From AR5 sp035762565 (lineage in GTDB: Bacteria > Methylomirabilota > Methylomirabilia > Rokubacteriales > CSP1-6), in the NCBI GenBank assembly GCA_035762565.1, contig DASTOJ010000193.1, positions 1-14,351 of the forward strand: a stretch of DNA of 14,351 nt. Direction: 5' to 3'. Shown piece after piece: positions 8,278 through 14,351 of this stretch. Position 1 is the first letter of the stretch. Every line of letters begins with the position of its first letter. The position numbers were made by a program, and so were the translations under genes. Below the pieces are notes generated by a model that was given only the letters and a program-made list of their open reading frames with translations, made no database searches and was not told the DNA's origin.

Positions 8278-9416
8278 GCCCCCAGCACCTCCCGGGCGAT
8301 GACGAGCTTCTGGATCTGCGACGTGCCCTCGTAGAGGGCGGTGATCTTGGCGTCGCGGAAATAGCGCTCGACCTCGTAGTCCTTGATGAAGCCGTAGCCG
8401 CCGTGGACCTGGATGGCGTCGGTCGTGACCTTCATCGCCATCTCCGCGCAGAAGAGCTTGGCCATCGCCGCCTGCCGGGTGTACGGCGCGCCACGGTCCT
8501 TGAGGGCCGCCGCCTGCAGGCACAGCAGGCGCCCACCGTCGATGGACGTGGCCATGTCGGCCAGCATCCACTGCACCATCTGGTGCTGGCCGATCGTCAC
8601 CCCGAACGCCTTGCGCTCGCGCGCGTAGGCCACCGCGCGCTCGTAGGCCCCGGCCGCGATCCCGACGGCCTGGGCGCCGATGCCGATGCGGCCGCCGTCG
8701 ATTGCGTTCAGCGCGACCCGGAAGCCCTGCCCCTCCTCGCCGATCCGGTTGGCGGCCGGGACCCGGCACTCCTCGAACACCAGCTCGGCAGTGTCGGAGG
8801 CGCGGATGCCGAGCTTGTCCTCGGTCTTGGAGACGGTGAAGCCCGGGGTCCCCTTCTCCACCACGAACGCGCTGATGCCCCGATGCGCCCGGGCCCGATC
8901 GGTCTGGGCGAAGACCAGCGCGAACGCCGCCTCGCGGCCGTTGGTGATGAACAGCTTGCGGCCGGTGACGACGTAGTGGTCGCCGTCGCGGCGCGCCGTC
9001 GTCGCCTGGTTGGAGGCGTCGGAACCCGCCTGCGGCTCGGTGAGCGCGAAGCAGCCGAGGGCGTGGCCGGCGGCGACGGGCTGGAGGAACCGCGTGCGCT
9101 GCTCGTCGGTGCCGAACCGCAGCACGGGCTCGCCGTAGAGCGAGTTGTTGACCGACATGATGACCGCGTGGGAGGCGCAGGCCTTGGCGATCTCCTCCAG
9201 CGCGACCACGTACGACACGACGTCGGCGCCGGCGCCGCCCCAGCGCTCGGGCACCGCGATGCCCATGAGCCCCAGCTCGCCCATCCGCTTGACGGTCTCG
9301 TGCGGGAACCGCGCCTCGCGGTCGATCTCGGCGGCGATCGGGCGGATGTGCTCGGTGGCGAGCTCCCGCGCCATCGCCTGGATCATCGACTGCTCGTCGG
9401 TCAGCTGCAGGTTCAT
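8274..9416 (-). CDS. Acyl-CoA dehydrogenase (second copy, SCAD/butyryl-CoA type)
   Basis: This 380-residue FAD enzyme resembles bacterial short-chain (butyryl-CoA) dehydrogenases. The N-terminal helices begin MNLQLTDEQSMIQAMARELA. The signature CFALTEPQAGSDAS lies in the middle domain, with FITNGREA and DKLGIRASDTAEL. QVHGGYGFIKDYEVERYFRD precedes the catalytic Glu363 in LYEGTSQIQK, the exact SCAD-type motif. It likely oxidises butyryl-CoA or another short acyl-CoA to the enoyl-CoA and reduces ETF. It lies 10 bases after etfA and overlaps the mutase large subunit by 4 bases (ATGA), so donor, acceptor and the enzyme that would supply butyryl-CoA are made together. The Shine-Dalgarno is weak, suggesting reinitiation from etfA. 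Chain-length preference cannot be fixed by eye. Confidence 0.94.
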
Positions 9417-9426
9417 GCGCGGCTCG

Positions 9427-10404
9427 CTATTTCTCCAGCAGTCGCCTGAACTCTTTCGTCAGCTCCGGCACCACCTCGAACAGGTCGGCCACGATCCCGT
9501 AGTCGGCGATCTTGAAGATCGGCGCCTCCGGGTCCTTGTTGACGGCGACGATCACCTTCGAGGTGCGCATCCCGGCCAGGTGCTGGATGGCGCCGGAGAC
9601 GCCGAAGCCCAGGTAGAGCTTGGGCGAGATCGTCCGGCCCGTCTGGCCGATCTGGAAGCGGTGCGGCCGCCAGCCGGCGTCCACCGCCGCCCGCGAGGCA
9701 CCCACCGCGGCGCCGATGACGCCGCCCAGCTCCTCGAGGATCACGTAGTTCTCCGGCCCCTTCATGCCGCGGCCCCCCGAGATCACGAGCTCGGCCTCGG
9801 TCAGCTCCGGCAACCCGGTGGACGCCTCCTCGCGGCGCTCCACGAGCTTCATCCGGGCGGCCGGGATCGTGGCCGCGACGCGCTCGACGGCCGCGCTCCG
9901 GCCCGCCTGCGCGGCGGCGGGCTTGAAGACGTTCGGCCGCAGCGTGGCCAGCCAGGGCTGCCTGGCCCAGGTCACCTTCGACAGGAGCTTGCCCGCGTAG
10001 ACCGGACGCGTGGCCACGAGCCTGTCGCCCTCCAGCGCGAGCCCCACGGAGTCGGCCGCCAGCCCCACGCCCAGCCGCGCGGCCAGGCGGGCCATGAACT
10101 CGCGCTGGCGGCTCGTCACCGGCGCCAGGATCGCCCGGGGCGATTCGTGGGCGGCCAGCTCGGCCACCGGCGGTACCCAGGTCTCGCCGCGGTACGGGGC
10201 GAGCGCGGCGTTTTCGAACAGCCAGACCTTGCCGGCCCCCCAGGCGCCGAGCTGCGCGAGCCCCTCGGCGGTCGCCTTGTCGGTCAGCCACACGGCCTCG
10301 ACCGGCCCGCCGAGGCGCGCGGCCTCGCCGATGATCTCGGCCATGACCTTCTTGGGCATCCCTTTGCGATCGTCCTCGACCACGCACCAGAACGCGCCTG
10401 CCAT
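9427..10404 (-). CDS. etfA: Electron transfer flavoprotein alpha subunit
   Basis: This 325-residue FAD-binding subunit accepts electrons from the acyl-CoA dehydrogenases with EtfB and passes them to a membrane quinone oxidoreductase, which is not in the window. The C-terminal FAD domain is intact: VISGGRGMKGPENY, then GQTGRTISPKLYLGFGVSGA followed by IQHLAGM (about 252-279), and NKDPEAPIFKIADYGIVAD at the end. The N-terminal nucleotide-like domain (MAGAFWCVVEDD) is of normal length. The start ATG at 10404 has AGGAG upstream at a spacing of about 9 bases. Reading frame continues upstream but there overlaps etfB. It follows etfB by 26 bases and precedes the second dehydrogenase by 10, the common etfB-etfA-acd order. 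Confidence 0.96.
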   Translation of the reverse strand: MAGAFWCVVEDDRKGMPKKVMAEIIGEAARLGGPVEAVWLTDKATAEGLAQLGAWGAGKVWLFENAALAPYRGETWVPPVAELAAHESPRAILAPVTSRQREFMARLAARLGVGLAADSVGLALEGDRLVATRPVYAGKLLSKVTWARQPWLATLRPNVFKPAAAQAGRSAAVERVAATIPAARMKLVERREEASTGLPELTEAELVISGGRGMKGPENYVILEELGGVIGAAVGASRAAVDAGWRPHRFQIGQTGRTISPKLYLGFGVSGAIQHLAGMRTSKVIVAVNKDPEAPIFKIADYGIVADLFEVVPELTKEFRRLLEK

Positions 10405-10430
10405 GTCGATGGTCTCCTTGATCCTGGCCG

Positions 10431-11210
10431 TCAGATAGCCTTCGCGTCCTCGCGCAAGGCGCGGACGAGCTCCTTCACCGCGTCCTTGACGTCGCCCGGG
10501 ATGATGCGCCCGGGTGGCCGGGGAGGCAGCGCCTCCAGTGCCGTCACGCTCAGCTCCGGCGTCACCGACCCGAGCCCGAGATCGGCGGCTTTCACGTCCT
10601 TGATCTCCTTCTTCTTGGCCCCCATGATCCCCTTCAGCGTCGGATAGCGCGGCTCGTTGAGCCCCTTCTGAGCCGACAGCACCGCCGGCAGCGGGAGCTC
10701 GAACACCTCGAGCCCGCCCTCGACCTGGCGCCCGACCCGCACGGTCCTGGCCTCGGGGTCGACCGCCTCCTCCATGATCCAGGACGCGCACGGCCAGTCG
10801 AGCAGCTCCGCGAGCTGGGCGCCGGTGGCGCCCATGTCGTCGTCGATGGCCTGGCGGCCGCACAGCACGAGCTGGGGCGACTCCTGCGTCACCACGGCCG
10901 CCAGCACCCGCGCCGTCGTGAGCGTGTCGGCGGCGGCCAGGGCCGGGTCGTTGACGTGGATGGCGCGGTCACACCCCATCGCCAGCGCCGAGCGTAGCGC
11001 CTCCTTGACGCGGTCGGGGCCGAGCGAGACGGCCACCACCTCGCCCTGGCCGCGCTTCTCCTTCACGCGCAGCGCCTCCTCCACGGCGAACTCGTCGTAG
11101 GGCGAGACGATCCAGGTGATGCCGCCCGTGTCGATCTGTTTCGGGTCGCTCCCGATCTTCACCTGGGTGGCGGTGTCGGGAACCTGCTTGATCGTGACCA
11201 GGATCTTCAT
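10431..11210 (-). CDS. etfB: Electron transfer flavoprotein beta subunit
   Basis: This 259-residue AMP-binding subunit partners EtfA. The start MKILVTIKQVPDTATQVKI is typical of the family. The nucleotide-binding signature GRQAIDDDMGATG is at 118-130. The recognition loop that docks onto acyl-CoA dehydrogenases is clear as GLNEPRYPTLKGIMGAKKK (about 188-206). ATG at 11210 has GGAG 7 bases upstream and overlaps the TGA of the GntR gene by 4 bases (ATGA), so regulator and ETF are translationally linked. Placement as the first metabolic gene suggests that the operon is built around oxidation of acyl-CoA. I cannot say by eye whether the pair is electron-bifurcating; the two plain dehydrogenases downstream make the ordinary respiratory type more likely. 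Confidence 0.96.
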   Translation of the reverse strand: MKILVTIKQVPDTATQVKIGSDPKQIDTGGITWIVSPYDEFAVEEALRVKEKRGQGEVVAVSLGPDRVKEALRSALAMGCDRAIHVNDPALAAADTLTTARVLAAVVTQESPQLVLCGRQAIDDDMGATGAQLAELLDWPCASWIMEEAVDPEARTVRVGRQVEGGLEVFELPLPAVLSAQKGLNEPRYPTLKGIMGAKKKEIKDVKAADLGLGSVTPELSVTALEALPPRPPGRIIPGDVKDAVKELVRALREDAKAI

Positions 11211-11938
11211 TCGTGGGCTCCGTCGTAGTGAAGTTCCCGGGTGATCCGGAAGCGGTCGCCCGGGATGAAGACGCGGTCGAACACGACCGGCTGGCCGGCC
11301 GCATCGAACGACACCCGCTCGGACTCGAAGGCGGGGGCGCCGGGCGGACAGCCGAGCTCGCGGGCCTCGCGGCCGCCCAGACGCACCGCGGAGACGGCCT
11401 CGCGCGCGCGGACGATCACGATCCCGAGCTTGAACTCCAGCACCTGGCTGAGCGGCGTCTCGGTGAGGTTGGCGGTGAGCACCTCGTCACCGAGGCGGGC
11501 CGGCAGGAACGAGCGCTGCAGGCTCATGGGATGCCCACCGACCAGCCGCAGCCGCTCCACCATCACCACGCGCGCCCGGGCCGCCACGGCGAGGGCCGCG
11601 CTGACCCGGCGGTCGGCCACCACCGGGCGCGCGTCGAGCACGCGCGTGGAGACCGACTCGCCCTGCGCCGTGAGATCCCCCGCGAAGCGGCGCCACTGGA
11701 GGATGTCGTAGTCGATGGACGGCGCCGCCACGAAGGTGCCGAGCCCGTGCCGCCGGGTGATCAGGCCTTCGCGCTCGATCAGCTCGAGCGCCTGGCGCAG
11801 CGTCATCAACGTCACGCCGAACTCGCGTGCGAGGCGGCGCTGGTTGGGCAGGGGCGCTCCGCTCGCCCACTCGCTGTCCCGGATGCGCGCGCGCAGGGCC
11901 TCGGCGATGCGGTGGTACCGCGGCAGGCGTCCGTTCAC
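11207..11938 (-). CDS. GntR family regulator, HutC subfamily (wHTH + UTRA)
   Basis: This 243-residue DNA-binding regulator heads the operon. The N-terminal winged helix-turn-helix (about 8-72) shows the family pattern: RIAEALRARIRDSEWASG, then LPNQRRLAREFGVTLMTLRQ, and the wing ITRRHGLGTFVA. The rest (about 90-235) fits a UTRA effector-binding domain of the HutC branch, with VMVERLRLVGGHPMSLQRSF and a C-terminal ESERVSFDAAGQPVVFDRVF strand pair. The start is GTG at 11938 with AGAGGAG just upstream. It overlaps etfB by 4 bases. A perfect GTTCTAGAAC palindrome lies 18 bases before the start codon, fitting autoregulation and control of the whole operon. The effector is unknown; an acyl-CoA, ketoacid or amino acid would suit the gene content. 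Confidence 0.93.
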   Translation of the reverse strand: MNGRLPRYHRIAEALRARIRDSEWASGAPLPNQRRLAREFGVTLMTLRQALELIEREGLITRRHGLGTFVAAPSIDYDILQWRRFAGDLTAQGESVSTRVLDARPVVADRRVSAALAVAARARVVMVERLRLVGGHPMSLQRSFLPARLGDEVLTANLTETPLSQVLEFKLGIVIVRAREAVSAVRLGGREARELGCPPGAPAFESERVSFDAAGQPVVFDRVFIPGDRFRITRELHYDGAHE

Positions 11939-11955
11939 TCGACTCCTCTGTCGGT

Positions 11956-11965
11956 GTTCTAGAAC
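11956..11965. promoter_or_regulatory. Candidate GntR/HutC operator, GTTCTAGAAC
   Basis: This is a perfect 10-base palindrome 18 bases upstream of the regulator's GTG start. HutC-subfamily regulators commonly bind palindromes with outer GT...AC and a TCTAGA-like centre (for example the DasR/NagR type TGGTCTAGACCA), and this site has that form. Its place downstream of the candidate promoter would suit repression by blocking elongation. Confidence 0.5.
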
Positions 11966-11979
11966 TCTGAGCCGCCAGC

Positions 11980-11990
11980 GATGTCACATC
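11980..11990. promoter_or_regulatory. Second small inverted repeat, GATGTCACATC
   Basis: Five-base arms GATGT/ACATC flank one central base, 14 bases from the GTTCTAGAAC palindrome and in the same leader. It could be a second half of an extended operator or the site of another regulator. The arms are short, so chance is possible. Confidence 0.25.
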
Positions 11991-12059
11991 CAGCGACCGG
12001 CAACGGGAACGACAGGCCACGTCGACGAGGACTTGGATGCGACCGCGACGACCGGCCTC

Positions 12060-12089
12060 ATTGTAAGTCCCCGCCCCAGGGCCGCGCAA
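12060..12089 (-). promoter_or_regulatory. Candidate sigma70 promoter for the twelve-gene operon
   Basis: On the minus strand TACAAT (12060-12065, five of six matches to TATAAT) is preceded at 18 bases by TTGCGC (12084-12089, TTG conserved). In sequence this GC-rich the -10 box stands out. Transcription would begin near 12053 and leave a leader of about 115 bases before the regulator gene, containing both inverted repeats. Confidence 0.45.
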
Positions 12090-12136
12090 GCCGCCCCGAA
12101 CCCCGAGATCGAGGACCGTCACGGCTCCGCCCCACT

Positions 12137-13105
12137 TCAACGCTCGTCGAAGAGGTGGCAGCTGACCTCGCGGCCGTGCGCCGGCCGCAGCACGGGGATC
12201 TCCTGCGCGCAGCGCGGCATCGCCTGCGGGCAGCGGGGATGGAAGCGGCAGCCGCCGGGCGGGTTGACCGGGCTCGGCACCTCACCGGGCAGGATGATCT
12301 CCTCGCGCGCCTCGTCGGGGTGCGCGGGCAGCGCCGCCGAGAACAGCGCCCGCGTGTAGGGATGCTGGGGGTCGGTGGCGACGGTCTTGGCCGGGCCGGA
12401 CTCGACGATCTGGCCGAGGTACATCACCACGATCGTGTGGCTCATGTGAGCCACGGCGGCCAGGTCGTGCGCGATGAACAGATAGGCCAGGCCGAGGTCA
12501 CGCTGCAGATCGCGCAGGAGATTGAGGATCTGGGCGCGGATCGAGACGTCGAGCGCGGAGACCGGCTCGTCCAGGACGACCAGCTTGGGCGACAGTGCCA
12601 GCGAGCGGGCGATGGCGATGCGCTGCCGCTGCCCCCCGGAGAACTCGTGGGGGAAGAGGTCGGCCGAGCGGGCGGGCAGGCCGACGAGGTCGAGCAGCCT
12701 GGCCACCCGCTGCCGGACCTGGCCGCTGTTGAGTGTCTCGTTGGTGACCAGCGGCTCGAGGATGATCTCGCCGACCCGCATCCGGGGGTTGAGCGAGGCG
12801 AACGGATCCTGGAAGACCGCCTGGACCGAGCGGCGGTACTGGCGGATCCCCTCGGGGTCGAGCGTCTGCAGCGCGCGGCCCTCGAACCGGATCTCGCCGC
12901 TGGTCGGCTCCTCCAGCTTCAGCACCAGCTTCGCCGTCGTCGACTTGCCGCAGCCCGATTCGCCGACCACGCCCAGGGTGCGGCCCGTTTCGATCGTGAA
13001 CGACACGCCGTCGACCGCGTGCACGGCGCCCTTGGCCGCGCCGAACAGCCCCTTGCGGATGGGGAAGTGCTTGGTGACGTTATTGGCCTCGAGCAGGGTG
13101 GTCAT
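12137..13105 (-). CDS. Peptide-type ABC transporter ATPase (DppF/OppF-like)
   Basis: This 322-residue ATPase is the second of a heterodimeric pair for a dipeptide/oligopeptide/nickel-type importer. It shows TKHFPIRKGLFG at the N-terminus, typical of DppF/OppF, Walker A GESGCGKST (48-56), Q-loop FQDPFASLNPRM, signature FSGGQRQR, Walker B LVVLDEPVSALD and switch His in IAHDL. The C-terminal oligopeptide-transporter extension carries the clustered Cys motif GGCRFHPRCPQAMPRC plus a last SC, the arrangement reported to bind a [4Fe-4S] cluster in some members. ATG at 13105 overlaps the upstream ATPase stop by 4 bases. It is the last gene of its operon; no clear intrinsic terminator follows before the promoter of the next operon at about 12089. 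Confidence 0.95.
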   Translation of the reverse strand: MTTLLEANNVTKHFPIRKGLFGAAKGAVHAVDGVSFTIETGRTLGVVGESGCGKSTTAKLVLKLEEPTSGEIRFEGRALQTLDPEGIRQYRRSVQAVFQDPFASLNPRMRVGEIILEPLVTNETLNSGQVRQRVARLLDLVGLPARSADLFPHEFSGGQRQRIAIARSLALSPKLVVLDEPVSALDVSIRAQILNLLRDLQRDLGLAYLFIAHDLAAVAHMSHTIVVMYLGQIVESGPAKTVATDPQHPYTRALFSAALPAHPDEAREEIILPGEVPSPVNPPGGCRFHPRCPQAMPRCAQEIPVLRPAHGREVSCHLFDER

Positions 13106-14088
13106 CGCGCAGCCGGCGCGGCCAGCCAGCAGCGGGCACCGTGCTCGGCCCCGATCGCGAAGGACGGCGGCGCCTCCTCCCGGCAACGGTCGAAGACGCG
13201 CGGGCAGCGCGCCTGGAACGAGCAGCCCGGCGGCAGGACGGCCAGGTCGGGCGGCTGGCCGTCGATGGCCGTCAGGCGCTCCGGCCCCTCGCCCAGGCGC
13301 GGGATGGACTCGATCAGCGCCCGCGTGTAGGGGTGCGTCGGCGCGTTGAAGATCTGGCGCACCGGCCCCGACTCGATCACGCGTCCGGCGTACATCACGG
13401 CCACGCTGTCGCACATGCGGGCCACGATCCCGAGATTGTGGGTGATGAAGATCAGCGCGAGATTGCGCTCGCGCTGGATGTCGCGCAGAAGCTTCAGATA
13501 CTGGGCCTGGATGGTCACGTCCAGGCTCGTGGTGGGCTCGTCGGCGATCAGCAGGCTCGGCTCGCACGAGATGGCGATGGCGCCCACGATGCGCTGCCGC
13601 ATGCCGCCCGACATCTGGTGCGGGTACTCGCGCAGCCGCTGGCCAACGGCCGAGATCTTGACGGCCTGCAGCAGCCGCCCGGCGCGCTCGCGCGCGCTCC
13701 GCCGGGTGGCGTGTTCGTGCACCCGGACGGGCTCCGACACCTGGTCGCCGATGGTGAAGAGCGGGTTGAGCGAGGCCATGGGGTCCTGCAGGATCATGGC
13801 GATGCGCTTGCCGCGGATGCGCCGCATCTCGGTGGCCGACTTGGCGAGCAGGTCCTCGCCCTCGAAGCGCATGGCACCGCTCACGATGCGGGCGGCCGGG
13901 GGCAGCAGCCTCAGGATGGTCAGCGCCAGCGTGGTCTTGCCCGAGCCCGACTCGCCCACCACGCCGAGCGTCTCCCCCGCCCGCAGCGTGATCGACACCT
14001 CGTCGACCGCGCGCACGACCCGGGTGCCGCGCCCCGTCACGTAGTGCGCCGACAGCCGGTCCAGCTCGAGGAGCGGCGGAGCGGTCAC
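13102..14088 (-). CDS. Peptide-type ABC transporter ATPase (DppD/OppD-like)
   Basis: This 328-residue ATPase is the first of the pair. Its motifs are complete: Walker A GESGSGKTT (45-53), Q-loop LQDPMASLNPLF, signature MSGGMRQR, Walker B LLIADEPTTSLD and switch His in ITHNL. The C-terminal extension has HPYTRALIESIPRLG and the Cys cluster GCSFQARCPRVFDRC with a later RCW, matching its partner. I chose the GTG at 14088 because it overlaps the permease stop by 4 bases (GTGA) and puts the first strand (LLELDRLSAHY) at the usual distance from Walker A. The longer frame to 14193 overlaps the permease gene heavily. The Shine-Dalgarno is weak, consistent with translational coupling. The imported solute (di/oligopeptide, nickel chelate or similar) cannot be told without the binding protein. 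Confidence 0.94.
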   Translation of the reverse strand: MTAPPLLELDRLSAHYVTGRGTRVVRAVDEVSITLRAGETLGVVGESGSGKTTLALTILRLLPPAARIVSGAMRFEGEDLLAKSATEMRRIRGKRIAMILQDPMASLNPLFTIGDQVSEPVRVHEHATRRSARERAGRLLQAVKISAVGQRLREYPHQMSGGMRQRIVGAIAISCEPSLLIADEPTTSLDVTIQAQYLKLLRDIQRERNLALIFITHNLGIVARMCDSVAVMYAGRVIESGPVRQIFNAPTHPYTRALIESIPRLGEGPERLTAIDGQPPDLAVLPPGCSFQARCPRVFDRCREEAPPSFAIGAEHGARCWLAAPAAR

Positions 14089-14351
14089 AGCTGACGGAGC
14101 TGCGGATCCAGCTTCACGCGGAGCCAGTCGCCGAGTAGGTTCGCGGCCAGGACCATCAGCACGATGCAGACGCCCGGAAAGACGGTCAGCCACCAGTAGC
14201 CGGCCATCAGACCCTTCTTGCCGTCGGCGAGCATCAGGCCCCAGGCGGGCTTGGGCGGCGGCACCCCGACCCCGAGGAAGGACAGGGCGGCCTCGCTGAC
14301 GATGACCACGCCCAGCATGAGGGTGGCCAGCACGATCGCCGAGTTCAGCAC
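14085..14351 (-). CDS. Peptide-type ABC transporter permease (DppC-like), 5' truncated
   Basis: Only the last 88 codons are in the window; the start lies beyond the right edge. The visible part begins in the EAA-loop/transmembrane region and shows SEAALSFLGVGVPPPKPAWG, then LMLADGKKGL, one more hydrophobic helix (VFPGVCIVLMVLAANLLGDW) and the terminal LRVKLDPQLRQ. This sequence plan is diagnostic for DppC/OppC permeases. It overlaps the first ATPase gene by 4 bases. The partner permease (DppB) and the binding protein, if present in this operon, should lie further right. Confidence 0.93.
   Translation of the reverse strand: MLNSAIVLATLMLGVVIVSEAALSFLGVGVPPPKPAWGLMLADGKKGLMAGYWWLTVFPGVCIVLMVLAANLLGDWLRVKLDPQLRQL

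Overview
The window is GC-rich, tightly packed bacterial DNA, almost all of it coding on the minus strand. I see no tRNA, rRNA, CRISPR array, transposase or integrase. The mix of short-chain acyl-CoA catabolism, NitT/TauT-type and peptide-type ABC transporters, very high GC and chains of 1-4 base stop/start overlaps suggests an uncultivated soil or sediment bacterium such as Rokubacteria/Methylomirabilota or a deltaproteobacterial relative. That placement is a weak inference from style, not from a marker gene.

Layout, left to right. (1) Positions 2-556 (+) hold the end of a membrane-anchored protein with a BamE/SmpA-like segment. A hairpin and a diverged direct repeat follow (557-704). (2) Positions 717-1090 (-) hold two very small genes: a 32-residue single-pass membrane peptide and a 74-residue Cys/His zinc-ribbon-like protein. 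The 177 bases from 1091 to 1267 contain the ribosome binding site of the peptide gene and no further gene I can support. (3) Positions 11938 down to 1268 (-) form one apparent twelve-gene operon: HutC-type GntR regulator, etfB, etfA, acyl-CoA dehydrogenase, acyl-CoA mutase large subunit, branched-chain aminotransferase, HIT protein, mutase B12-binding subunit, second acyl-CoA dehydrogenase, ABC ATPase, and two ABC permeases. Junctions are overlaps of 1-4 bases or gaps of 9-48 bases. A plausible sigma70 promoter (12060-12089) and a perfect GTTCTAGAAC palindrome (11956-11965) precede the regulator. (4) Positions 14351 down to 12137 (-) hold the last three genes of a Dpp/Opp-type peptide importer operon (permease, ATPase D, ATPase F), which continues past the right edge.

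The most informative point is the mutase. It would normally be labelled methylmalonyl-CoA mutase. However, the two residues that hold the methylmalonyl carboxylate in the Propionibacterium enzyme (Tyr89, Arg207) are Phe66 and Gln184 here, the pair described for isobutyryl-CoA mutase, and the separate 536 + 134 residue subunits match IcmA/IcmB architecture. With an aminotransferase for branched-chain amino acids, two short-chain-type acyl-CoA dehydrogenases and their electron acceptor ETF, the operon reads as a route from valine to isobutyryl-CoA, butyryl-CoA and crotonyl-CoA under GntR control. The ketoacid dehydrogenase, the G-protein chaperone of the mutase, ETF:quinone oxidoreductase and the substrate-binding protein of the ABC transporter are not in the window. 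I found no wholly new type of system; the novelty lies in this gene combination.
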